Positions 49,520-57,201 of a stretch of 64,000 nucleotides of DNA are shown piece after piece; the first letter of the stretch is position 1, and each line of letters opens with the position of its first letter. The DNA is from Streptosporangium canum (GTDB taxonomy: Bacteria; Actinomycetota; Actinomycetes; Streptosporangiales; Streptosporangiaceae). The notes beneath the pieces were generated by a model that saw only the letters and a list, made by a program, of their open reading frames with translations, was not told the origin of the DNA and did no database searches. The translations under genes were made by a program, and so were the position numbers. The stretch is taken from NCBI RefSeq assembly GCF_900113865.1, contig NZ_FOQY01000036.1, positions 1-64,000 of the forward strand, given 5' to 3'.

Positions 49520-50661
49520 CCGGCGTGGCGATCGCCGGAGCCGCCGAGTCCGATCTCGGGATCACCGGCGAGTCCGTCCTGACCCTGCAGGCGCAGGCCG
49601 TCACCAGGGCGCTGGCCGACGCCGGACTCGTCCTGTCCGACGTGGACGGGCTCGCCACCTGCGGCGTGTCCCGTTTCTCCGCCACCCAGGTCGCCGACTA
49701 CCTGGGGCTGCGGCCCGTCTGGACCGAGTCCACGTTCGCGGGGGGCTGCGCCTTCGAGATGTACGTCGCGCGCGCCGCCCAGGCCATCGAGGCCGGGCAG
49801 TGCCGTACCGTGGTGATCTCCTACGCCTCGAACCAGCGCTCGGCCAGGTCGCGGTCGCTGGCCGGGGTCGTCGAGGAGCACACGCCCGAGGCGCTGTTCG
49901 AGGCGCCCTACGGCCCGCTCTACCCCTTCTCCTACTACGCGATGGCCGCGCAGCGGTACATGCACGTCTTCGGCGTGAAACGCGAGGCGCTGGCCGAGGT
50001 GGCGGTCGCCGCGCGGGACTGGGCGCTGCTCAACCCCAAGGCCTACCGGTACGGAAGCGCGCCGCTGACCGTCCGGGACGTGCTGTCGGCCCCCATGGTC
50101 TCCTCCCCTCTCACCACGGCCGACGCCTGCCTGGTCACCGACGGGGGCGGCGCCGTCGTGCTGACCTCGCTGGAGCGCGCCCGCGACCTGCGGCGCGCGC
50201 CGGTGCGCGTGCTCGGGTACGGCGAGTGCGTCACCAACACCTCCATGGCCGCCGCCGACGACCTCACCGTCACCGGCGCCGTCCACTCCGGAGCGGCGGC
50301 CTTCGCCCGCGCGGGGCTCGTCCCCGGCGACGTGGACGTCGCCCAGATCTACGACTCCTTCACGATCACGGTGCTGCTCACCCTGGAGGGGCTCGGCTTC
50401 TGCGGCGCGGGCGAGGCGGGCGACTTCGTCGCCGGCGGCCGGACCGGACCGGGCGGCGCGTTCCCGGTCAACACCAGCGGCGGCGGGCTCTCCTACAACC
50501 ACCCGGGGCAGTACGGCCTGCTGCTCCTGGTCGAGGCGGTCAGGCAGCTGCGCGGGGAGTGCGGCGACCGGCAGGTCCCCGGCGCCGAGGTCGCGCTGGC
50601 GCACGGCACCGGCGGCATCCTGTCCGCGCACGCCACCGTCCTGCTGGGGGTGGACCGGTGA
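49516..50661 (+). CDS. Thiolase/SCPx-type lipid-transfer thiolase
   Basis: This 381-residue thiolase of the non-specific lipid transfer type starts at GTG 49516. Features are IAGAAESDLGITGESVLTLQ, STFAGGCAFEMYVARAAQAI (nucleophilic Cys region), SPLTTADACLVTDGGGAVVL, and NTSGGGLSYNHPGQYG with the active-site His. The final HGTGG motif replaces the common CxG loop. Such thiolases work together with a DUF35 OB-fold protein, whose gene follows with overlap. It would cleave a 3-ketoacyl-CoA, or carry out a retro-aldol cleavage when paired with DUF35. Confidence 0.93.
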   Translation: MTGVAIAGAAESDLGITGESVLTLQAQAVTRALADAGLVLSDVDGLATCGVSRFSATQVADYLGLRPVWTESTFAGGCAFEMYVARAAQAIEAGQCRTVVISYASNQRSARSRSLAGVVEEHTPEALFEAPYGPLYPFSYYAMAAQRYMHVFGVKREALAEVAVAARDWALLNPKAYRYGSAPLTVRDVLSAPMVSSPLTTADACLVTDGGGAVVLTSLERARDLRRAPVRVLGYGECVTNTSMAAADDLTVTGAVHSGAAAFARAGLVPGDVDVAQIYDSFTITVLLTLEGLGFCGAGEAGDFVAGGRTGPGGAFPVNTSGGGLSYNHPGQYGLLLLVEAVRQLRGECGDRQVPGAEVALAHGTGGILSAHATVLLGVDR

Positions 50662-50729
50662 CCGAGGATTTCCGGGAGGCGACCAGTGGACCGGTGACCG
50701 AGGAGTTCTGGGAGGCGACCAGGCGACGG
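50658..50729 (+). repeat. 36-bp tandem duplication including a GTG start
   Basis: Bases 50658-50693 and 50694-50729 are near-identical, both opening with GTGACCGAGGA. The duplication copies the start codon and 11 further codons of the DUF35 gene in frame, so the protein has a repeated N-terminus or two usable starts. Confidence 0.85.
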
Positions 50730-51077
50730 CTGCTGGTCGTCCAGCGCTGCCTCGCCTGCGGCCGGCGCCAGCACTACCCGCGATGGCTCTGCACGGCCTG
50801 CGGCGGCACCGAGCTGGAGTACGCCCCCGTGTCGGGGCTCGGCGTGGTGGACTCCTTCACCGTCGTCCACCGCGCTCCCGCGCCCGGCTTCGAGCCGCCC
50901 TACACCGTCGCCCGGGTCCGGCTCGCCGAGGGGCCCATCCTGCTCACCCACCTGGTCGGCGACACCGACTGGACCTGCGACCTGCCGGTACGCGTGGCCT
51001 GGCAGCCCCTGCCCGACGGCCGGCACCTGCCCGTGTTCCGGCCGGCGCGGGACTGGCCGAGGGCTCCGGGAAGGTGA
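50658..51077 (+). CDS. DUF35 (OB-fold, zinc-ribbon) acyl-CoA-associated protein
   Basis: This 139-residue partner protein has a zinc ribbon (CLACGRRQHYPRWLCTACGG) followed by an OB-fold (SGLGVVDSFTVVHRAPAPGF). DUF35 proteins bind thiolases or aldolases of the SCPx type. The start is ambiguous: GTG 50658 overlaps the thiolase stop, but the first 12 codons are a duplication of the next 12, so GTG 50694 would give the unduplicated normal N-terminus. It is the last gene of the long operon. Confidence 0.93.
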   Translation: MTEDFREATSGPVTEEFWEATRRRLLVVQRCLACGRRQHYPRWLCTACGGTELEYAPVSGLGVVDSFTVVHRAPAPGFEPPYTVARVRLAEGPILLTHLVGDTDWTCDLPVRVAWQPLPDGRHLPVFRPARDWPRAPGR

Positions 51078-51213
51078 CGCGGGTCCCGGGGTGACGACGC
51101 GGACTCCGGGCCGACGACGCAGGTCCCGAAGGCCCCGGGGGCGGTGAGGGGCGGCGGGGCGGGCTCCGGGGCGGCGAAGGGGGTCCCTCGGGTGATCGGG
51201 CGCGCGGCCCGGC

Positions 51214-52620
51214 TCATCCGAGGCGGGCCAGCCCGGCGCACGAGGGTGACGTGGCCAGGGCGGCGATGCGGCTGTCGAGGGCGGCCACCTCCCACGCCGG
51301 CAGGGCGCGGGCGGCGTTGAGCCGGAACTTCAGCGCCAGCTCGCCGGGCGACAGCGGGTTGTCCGGACCGCCTCTGGAGGAGTCCACCCGGTGGGTGAGC
51401 GTGGCCCCGCCCCTGACGCGCACCCGCAGGACGGCGCCGAAGCTCATGGGGAACAGCTCGGAGGCGCGCTCGTCGGCGACGCACCTGACCCGCGCGGCCA
51501 GGGCCAGCCGTCGCGGGTGGAGCTCGGCGAAGTCGTCGAGGTAGACCCCGAGGCCGCCGCCGCCCAGGAGGGCCGTCGCGACCGTGTAGGGGCCGGAGAA
51601 CTTCGCGTGGTACGGCGAACGCGGGCGGATCTTCTCCTCGTGCGGTTCGGCGATGGTGCGCAGCGCGGGGGCGGGCGCCCCCAGCTCGATCTCCTCGATG
51701 TCGTCCGGGTCGAGTCCCCGCGCGCGCAGGGCCAGCGCGCAGTCGATGGCCGGGTGGGTGAAGTGGTTGGCCGGATAGGGCTTGTAGGCCGTCCGGACGA
51801 CCTCCCAGCGCTCGCCGAGCCCGGCCAGCAGGGCGTCCGCGTCGTGGCGGCCGTCGAGGTAGGCGGCGAAGAACCCGAAACGGCCCTCCAGCACGGTGGG
51901 CGGGCCGGTCAGCCCCTCACGGGCGAGCGTCGCCGCCGTCACGCCCGCGTGCGCCGCCCACCCGCAGTGGACCCGTTTCACCGTCCCGCCGGTCCGGTTG
52001 GCCTCCAGCAGCCCGGCGCCCATGCTGGCGGCGACGCCGATCGCCGAGGCGATCCCTTCCGCGTCGAGCCCGTAGAGCAGCCCGGCGGCCACGGCGGCGC
52101 CGATCGTGCCGCAGATGGAGGTGGCGTGCAGGCCCTTTTCGAAGAACAGGGAGTTGCGCAGCTCCGGCAGGTAGGAGGCCATGCCGAGCCGTACGCAGAC
52201 CTCGTCGCCCGCCGCCACGGCGGCGAGCAGGGCCGCGCCGCCCGCGCCCGCGTCCTCGGCGGCGGCCAGCGCGGCGGGCACGACCGAGGCGCTGGGATGC
52301 AGGACGGACGGCAGGTGGGTGTCGTCGAAGTCGAGGGCGTGGGCGAGCGTCCCGTTCACCAGCGCGGCCGAGGGGGCGGGCAGGCCGTACGGCAGGCCGA
52401 TCGCCGCCGCGCCCGCTGTGCCGCCCCAGCCGGCGACCACGCGGCGCACCGCCGCCACCGGGCCGCCCGGCCCGCCCCCGGTCTCCTCCGCGTGCGCGGC
52501 CAGGCAGTTGCCCAGCACGTCACGTACCCGGCCGACGGCGTCGCGGACCACCTCGGCGGGCAGGCCGCCGTCCCGGCAGCCGGCGGCGAACCGGGCCAGA
52601 CGGTCCGCGAGCGTCGTCAC
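51214..52620 (-). CDS. MmgE/PrpD family protein (second)
   Basis: This 468-residue member starts at GTG 52620, overlapping the end of the cyclase gene by four bases. Landmarks are NGTLAHALDFDDTHLPSVLH, FEKGLHATSICGTIGAAVAAG, EANRTGGTVKRVHCGWAAHA and AYKPYPANHFTHPAIDCALAL. It is longer than and different from the copy at 46.3 kb. In the family this shape often belongs to cis-aconitate decarboxylase or 2-methylcitrate dehydratase-like enzymes. It is co-transcribed with the cyclase-family hydrolase gene on the minus strand, facing the long plus-strand operon. Confidence 0.94.
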   Translation of the reverse strand: MTTLADRLARFAAGCRDGGLPAEVVRDAVGRVRDVLGNCLAAHAEETGGGPGGPVAAVRRVVAGWGGTAGAAAIGLPYGLPAPSAALVNGTLAHALDFDDTHLPSVLHPSASVVPAALAAAEDAGAGGAALLAAVAAGDEVCVRLGMASYLPELRNSLFFEKGLHATSICGTIGAAVAAGLLYGLDAEGIASAIGVAASMGAGLLEANRTGGTVKRVHCGWAAHAGVTAATLAREGLTGPPTVLEGRFGFFAAYLDGRHDADALLAGLGERWEVVRTAYKPYPANHFTHPAIDCALALRARGLDPDDIEEIELGAPAPALRTIAEPHEEKIRPRSPYHAKFSGPYTVATALLGGGGLGVYLDDFAELHPRRLALAARVRCVADERASELFPMSFGAVLRVRVRGGATLTHRVDSSRGGPDNPLSPGELALKFRLNAARALPAWEVAALDSRIAALATSPSCAGLARLG

Positions 52621-53414
52621 CGGGCCACCGCCAGCGGCCTGACGGGGGAACCGGTCGCGCCGACCACGGGCAGGGGGTTGACGACGAGCAGGAACTCGCG
52701 GACGCCGGAGTCGAGCAGCTCGTCCAGGCGCATGGTCTCGACGATGTTGATCCCTTCCTCCACGAGGAGCAACCGGTGCACGGGGAGCGCGGCATGGCCG
52801 CGTCCCGGGGCGACGTGCTCGAAGGCGACGGTCTCCGCGCCCACCAGCCGAGGGTTCCGGTCGGCCAGCCACCGCCCGGCCGCCGCGCCGGGGCCGGGGA
52901 CGCCGTGGGACTGGCCGGTGAAGACCTCGGGCTCCGGCCAGCGGCGCGACCAGCCGGTGCCGACCAGGACGGCTTCCCCCGGCCCGATGTCCAGCCCGGC
53001 GGCGGCCCGGTCCAGATCCTCCGGCGTGACCTCGTATCCGGCGGGCAGCGTCGCGACGCCGTGCACGGCCGCCACGTCGAGCAGGACGCCCCGGCCCACG
53101 TAGGGGGCGAAGGCGTCGATGCCCAGCGCGGAGAAGCCCCGATGGCTCTGCAGGTCCGCCGCCCGCCTGCCGCCGTGCAGCAGCCCGTCGTGGGAGACGT
53201 GCGCGAGCGCGTCGACATGGGTGCCGACGTGCCCGCCGGTGACGATGATCTCATTGGCCGCCGAGCCGCCGTCGGCTCGGACCACGTCGCCGTGCCGGCG
53301 CTCCAGCAGCATCCGGAACGGCGGGTGGTTGGGCGACTGGGGCATGCCGGTGCTCATCGGCTGGGCCAGGTCGAACACGCGGGCGCCGGCCACCGCCTCC
53401 CAGGGTTCGCGCAT
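52617..53414 (-). CDS. Cyclase-family metal hydrolase (kynurenine formamidase-like)
   Basis: This 265-residue protein starts at ATG 53414. The signature GGHVGTHVDALAHVSHDG (HxGTHxDxxxH) gives the metal site of PF04199 enzymes such as kynurenine formamidase and isatin hydrolase, which open amides and lactams. ARVFDLAQPMSTGMPQSPNH begins the domain. No strong ribosome site precedes the ATG. It is divergent from the second IclR gene, with an IclR-type site in between, and is the first gene of a two-gene unit with the second PrpD-like gene. Ring opening of a cyclic imide or lactam would fit the neighbouring dihydropyrimidinase-like gene. Confidence 0.9.
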   Translation of the reverse strand: MREPWEAVAGARVFDLAQPMSTGMPQSPNHPPFRMLLERRHGDVVRADGGSAANEIIVTGGHVGTHVDALAHVSHDGLLHGGRRAADLQSHRGFSALGIDAFAPYVGRGVLLDVAAVHGVATLPAGYEVTPEDLDRAAAGLDIGPGEAVLVGTGWSRRWPEPEVFTGQSHGVPGPGAAAGRWLADRNPRLVGAETVAFEHVAPGRGHAALPVHRLLLVEEGINIVETMRLDELLDSGVREFLLVVNPLPVVGATGSPVRPLAVAR

Positions 53415-53563
53415 CAGAGGGCACCTTTCGCGCGCGGCTCGTCGAGGTCTCCGGCCGGCGGCCGGGTCGCTCCCGGAGAGTCTCGCCGCCGCCGGTTCCG
53501 TGCGCCGGGCGGGGTGGCGGCGCCCGGGACGGCCTGGGCACCGGTCACGCGACCTCCGGAGGG

Positions 53564-53582
53564 TGTTCCAATTATCGGAAAG
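53564..53582 (+). promoter_or_regulatory. IclR operator candidate between the cyclase and second IclR genes
   Basis: TGTTCC-aattatc-GGAAAG shows the same 6-7-6 spacing as the sites at 22306 and 28923, with weaker arms, followed by another TGTTCC (53584-53589). It lies in the divergent region between the cyclase-family gene and the second IclR gene. Confidence 0.4.
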
Positions 53583-53711
53583 CTGTTCCAAACTGTACTG
53601 CGCGAGCCGGACGATGTCTCGGGTCGGACGGCGCGGGTTTCCGGGGAATCGTGGTGAGATCTCCACGACACCGGAACCGTCACCGACCCGCCCGTGCCCG
53701 TGATCCGCGAC

Positions 53712-53830
53712 GCAGGCGGGAAGGAGCACCGATGAGCCCGTGCCCAGGGCCGGCGCCGCAGGCCGGAAGGGGCACCGATGAGCCCGTGCCCGGGAGGCCG
53801 GCGCCGCAGACCGGAAGGGGCGCCGATGAG
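53712..53830 (+). repeat. Tandem repeat of a ribosome-site/ATG block before the IclR gene
   Basis: Units starting at 53712, 53758 and 53806 (period 46 and 48 bases) each contain a purine-rich ribosome site (GGAAGGAGCACC or GGAAGGGGCxCC) and an ATG (53732, 53778, 53826). The first ATG is in frame with the IclR gene; the other two are in another frame. Thus three initiation-like signals precede the regulator. Confidence 0.8.
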
Positions 53831-53842
53831 GGAGAACGCCAT

Positions 53843-54700
53843 ATGCCGACCGATATCTCCGAGCCGCCTCACCATGGCGTCGACACCTCCGAGCAGCCGC
53901 GCCGCCGCGGCTCGGAAGGCGCCAGCCAGACCGCCGCGACCGTCGAGCGCGCCGCCGACGTGCTCGTGCTGTTCGCCGATCCCGGGGCGCTCACCCTGGG
54001 CGTCACCGAGATCGCCGAGAGGCTCGGCCTGTCCAAGGCGGCCGTCCACCGCATCCTGGCCTCGCTGCGGCTGCGCGGCCTGGTCGAACTGGACGAGGAG
54101 ACCCGGCGCTACTCCCTCGGCCTGACCACGATGCGGCTCGGCCTGGCCTACCTCGACCGGCTGGACATCCGCCGCCTCGCCGCGCCCGAGCTGGCGCGCC
54201 TGTCCCGGACCCTGTCCGAGACCGCCACGCTGTCCGTCCGCACCGGGTCCTCGCGGGTCTACGTCGACCAGGTGACGCCGGGCCGCGAGGTGATCATGTC
54301 GGTCACCCTCGGCGTCCCCTACCCGCTGCACGCGGGCGCCTCCTCCAAGGCGTTCCTGGCCTTCCTGGCCGACGAGGAGATCGACACCTACTTCAGGACG
54401 GTCCCGCTGACCCCGCTGACCGAGCGCACGCCGGTCCGGGAGGACGTCCTGCGCGAGGATCTGGCGGCGATCCGCCGTCGCGGCTACGCGCAGTCGAACG
54501 CCGAGCGCCAGCCCGGCTCGGCCTCGGTCGCCGCCCCCGTCCTCGACCACCACGGCCGACCCGCAGGCGTCATCAGCGTGTGCGGCCCGCTGGAGCGTTT
54601 CCGGGGTGAGGCGCGGGAGTGCGCCGAAGCCCTGCTCGAAGCGACCGATCGTCTCTCGGCCCTGATGGGTCACACCTCACAAGGAAGCTCTCGGCCCTGA
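53843..54700 (+). CDS. IclR-family transcriptional regulator (second)
   Basis: This roughly 285-residue regulator has the winged helix VERAADVLVLFADPG, TEIAERLGLSKAAVHRILASL and the effector domain GVPYPLHAGASSKAFLAFLA, SVAAPVLDHHGRPAGVISVCG. It closely resembles the first IclR protein, so the two are paralogues that may share operator sequence. ATG 53843 is preferred because it puts the HTH about 27 residues in; ATG 53732 in the repeat would add 37 low-complexity residues. The C-terminus is altered by a 35-bp duplication that supplies the present stop codon. Confidence 0.93.
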   Translation: MPTDISEPPHHGVDTSEQPRRRGSEGASQTAATVERAADVLVLFADPGALTLGVTEIAERLGLSKAAVHRILASLRLRGLVELDEETRRYSLGLTTMRLGLAYLDRLDIRRLAAPELARLSRTLSETATLSVRTGSSRVYVDQVTPGREVIMSVTLGVPYPLHAGASSKAFLAFLADEEIDTYFRTVPLTPLTERTPVREDVLREDLAAIRRRGYAQSNAERQPGSASVAAPVLDHHGRPAGVISVCGPLERFRGEARECAEALLEATDRLSALMGHTSQGSSRP

Positions 54701-54722
54701 TGGGCCACACCTCACCAGGAAG
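54653..54722 (+). repeat. 35-bp tandem duplication over the IclR stop
   Basis: Bases 54653-54687 and 54688-54722 are copies with two differences. Because 35 is not a multiple of three, the second copy is read in a new frame and its TGA (54698-54700) ends the IclR protein. The copy also contains AGGAAG, which serves the following gene. Confidence 0.85.
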
Positions 54723-54753
54723 GGGGTGACGGCCGGCCCCCACCGGCCGCACC

Positions 54754-56166
54754 ATGACGCGATACGACCTGCTTGTAAAGAACGGCACCCTGGTCCTCCC
54801 CTACCACGGGGAGATCCGCGCCGACCTCGCCGTCTCCGGCGGCAGGATCGCCGCGCTGGGCGAGGATCTCGACGGGGCGGAGGAGGTGATCGACGCCACC
54901 GGCAAGGTCGTGCTGCCCGGCGCGGTGGACGCCCACTTCCACCTCGGGATCTATCGCGACATGGCGCTCGACGCCTTCGAGGAGACCCGCTCCTCGCTCG
55001 TGGGCGGGGCCACCACCGTGCTGTCGTACTTCCGCACCGGCCGGCACTACCTCGACCGGACCGGCCCCTACCGGACGATCTTCCCCGAGGCGCTGGCGGC
55101 GGTCGGCGGCCGGGCCTGGACCGACTACGGCTTCCACCTGGCCCCGATGACGGTCGAGCAGATCGAGGAGATCCCGTGGCTCGTCGCCGAGCACGGGATC
55201 ACCTCCTACAAGTACTACATGTTCTACAAGGGCTTCGACCTGGCCGCCAACAGCCGCGACGCGCGGGCCTTCACCATGGGCGACGAGTACGACCTCGGCC
55301 ACCTGTTCCTCATCATGGAGAAGCTCGCCGAGGTCCAGCGCTCCCGTCCGGACCGGCGGCTGTCGCTGTCGCTCCACTGCGAGCAGTCCGAGCTGATGCG
55401 CGTGTTCATCGACCGGGTCCGCAGCAGCGGAGCCGTACAGAACCTGCGCGCCTACAGCGAAGGCCGCCCGCCGCTCACCGAGCAGGTCGCCATCGCCGAG
55501 GCCGCCGTGATCGCCGCGCACACCGGCGCGGACGTCAACTTCCTGCACCTGTCCAGCGCCGAGGCCCTCGACGCGGCGAGCCGCGTGCCGGGCAGGCGGG
55601 AGACCACGCTGCACCACCTCTGCCTGGACCACGACGACCTCGACGCCCGAGGCGGGACCGGCGGGAAGGTCAACCCGCCGATCCGCACCCGCGACCACAA
55701 CGAGGCGCTGTGGGAGGGCGTGCGCGACGGCCGGATCGACTGGGTGGCCTCCGACCACGCCTGCTGCATGGAGGAGCACAAGGGCGACGACCTGTGGCCG
55801 GCCCACCCCGGCTTCGGTGGTACGGCGCTGCTCTACCCCGTGCTGTTCTCCGAGGGACACCTGCGCCGGGGCCTGCCCCTGTCGAGGATCGCCGAGGTCG
55901 CCTCGGCCAACCCGGCCAGGGCCTACAACCTGTGGGGGCGCAAGGGCAGCCTGGCCGTCGGCTTCGACGCCGACCTCACCGTGGTCGACCCGTCGGCCAC
56001 CAGGACCGTGACCACCGATCTGCTGCTCTCCGGCCAGGACCACTGCCCCTTCGAGGGGGTGGAGGTGACCGGCTGGCCGACGACCACGGTGGTCGGCGGC
56101 CGGATCGCCTTCCACGACGGCGAGACGGCCGGCCCGCCGTCGGGCTCCTACCTCCACCGCGGCTGA
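54754..56166 (+). CDS. Dihydropyrimidinase/hydantoinase-type cyclic amidase
   Basis: This 470-residue amidohydrolase starts at ATG 54754. The binuclear metal site is complete: His61 and His63 in DAHFHLG, Lys153 in SYKYYMFYKG (expected to be carbamylated), His208 in LHCEQ, His265 in FLHLSS, and Asp334 in ASDHACC. Enzymes of this family hydrolyse dihydropyrimidines, hydantoins and cyclic imides to open-chain half-amides. A GGCCGG/CCGGCC hairpin (54731-54748) lies between the AGGAAGGGGG ribosome site and the ATG and would bring them together. It follows the second IclR gene and pairs logically with the half-amidase-type gene at 43.4 kb. Confidence 0.95.
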   Translation: MTRYDLLVKNGTLVLPYHGEIRADLAVSGGRIAALGEDLDGAEEVIDATGKVVLPGAVDAHFHLGIYRDMALDAFEETRSSLVGGATTVLSYFRTGRHYLDRTGPYRTIFPEALAAVGGRAWTDYGFHLAPMTVEQIEEIPWLVAEHGITSYKYYMFYKGFDLAANSRDARAFTMGDEYDLGHLFLIMEKLAEVQRSRPDRRLSLSLHCEQSELMRVFIDRVRSSGAVQNLRAYSEGRPPLTEQVAIAEAAVIAAHTGADVNFLHLSSAEALDAASRVPGRRETTLHHLCLDHDDLDARGGTGGKVNPPIRTRDHNEALWEGVRDGRIDWVASDHACCMEEHKGDDLWPAHPGFGGTALLYPVLFSEGHLRRGLPLSRIAEVASANPARAYNLWGRKGSLAVGFDADLTVVDPSATRTVTTDLLLSGQDHCPFEGVEVTGWPTTTVVGGRIAFHDGETAGPPSGSYLHRG

Positions 56167-56232
56167 CCGCGTCCCCGGCGTTTTGGCATTTGCCTAGTCC
56201 GCGTCCCTCCACTGTTGCCATAGGGGAACCAT

Positions 56233-56254
56233 TGTTTCCAAAATCCGGGTAACA
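56233..56254 (+). promoter_or_regulatory. IclR-type half-site pair before the secreted hydrolase gene
   Basis: TGTTTC (56233-56238) and GTAACA (56249-56254) have the same half-sites as the 28923 site but are 10 bases apart, in an AT-richer stretch ending 29 bases before ATG 56284. Binding by one of the island IclR regulators is possible. Confidence 0.4.
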
Positions 56255-56283
56255 GTGTCCCGCGTGAAAGCTGGTGAAGCATC

Positions 56284-57201
56284 ATGCGCTCCTGGTCGAT
56301 CAGGGTCTGCGCGATCCTCCTGATCCCGTTCCTGTTCCTCACGGCCGCCCCCGCCGGGGCCTCCGTCGACCTGTCCGCCGACCTGTCCGCACCGGGCTCG
56401 TACGCCGTCGGCTACGCCGATGTCAGCGTCTCCGCCTCCGGCCGCTCGTTCGGCGCCCGGGTCTACTACCCGGCGACCTCGGCCGGAAGCGGCACGGCCG
56501 TCGCCTCCGGGCAGTTCCCGGCGGTGGCCTTCGGCCACGGGTTCTTCCAGAGCATCAGCAAGTACGCCTCCCTCGGCGGCCACTGGGCCTCCTGGGGCAC
56601 CATCACGATCATGCCGACCTCGCAGGGCGGCCTGTCACCCAGCCACGGCGCCTTCGCCGACGACCTGAACGCCGCGCTGACCTGGATAGTGGCGCAGAAC
56701 ACCACCGCCGGGTCGCGGTTCAACGCCCACGTGCGCACCAACCGGCTGGGACTGTCGGGTCACTCGATGGGCGGCGGCGCCAGTGTGCTGGCCGCCGCGC
56801 GCAACTCGTCGGTGCGGACGGTGACGAACCTGGCCGCCGCCGAGACCAACCCCTCGGCCAAGGCCGCCGCGGCGACCACGGCCGTCCCCATGCAACTGGT
56901 CGCCGGTACGAACGACAGCGTCGCGGGTCCGTCGGGCCACCAGATCCCCATCTACAACGCCAAGCGCGCCCCCAAGCAACTGCGCACGATCGTCGGCGGC
57001 TTCCACTGCGGCTTCACCGACTCCGGCGGCATCGGCTGCGACAGCGGCTCGATCACCCGGGCCGCCCAGCAGGCGATCACCCGCCGGGTGACCACCGCCT
57101 GGCTGCTGTACTACCTCCACGACGACACCGCCCAGAACGACGCGGTCTGGGGCGCCTCCGCCCAGACCGACCCGGCCGTTCAGTTCCTCGGCGTCCAGTA
57201 A
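56284..57201 (+). CDS. Secreted cutinase/dienelactone hydrolase-like esterase
   Basis: This 305-residue exported esterase starts at ATG 56284. The signal peptide covers residues 1-26 (ICAILLIPFLFLTAAPAGA). The mature part shows GLSGHSMGGGASVLAAA with Ser161, an acid in LVAGTNDSVAGP, and a His in VGGFHCGF. This layout is the polyesterase/cutinase and chlorophyllase-type group of alpha/beta hydrolases, all acting on ester polymers or lipids. Two more Cys flank FHCGF...GIGCDSG and may form a disulfide. Its 3' end overlaps the convergent regulator gene by 22 bases. Confidence 0.9.
   Translation: MRSWSIRVCAILLIPFLFLTAAPAGASVDLSADLSAPGSYAVGYADVSVSASGRSFGARVYYPATSAGSGTAVASGQFPAVAFGHGFFQSISKYASLGGHWASWGTITIMPTSQGGLSPSHGAFADDLNAALTWIVAQNTTAGSRFNAHVRTNRLGLSGHSMGGGASVLAAARNSSVRTVTNLAAAETNPSAKAAAATTAVPMQLVAGTNDSVAGPSGHQIPIYNAKRAPKQLRTIVGGFHCGFTDSGGIGCDSGSITRAAQQAITRRVTTAWLLYYLHDDTAQNDAVWGASAQTDPAVQFLGVQ

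Noticed and set aside
51078..51213. Repeated GACGACGC/GGTCCC-type words between the DUF35 and second PrpD-like genes
   Set aside because: They are too degenerate and short to claim a defined repeat or a terminator.
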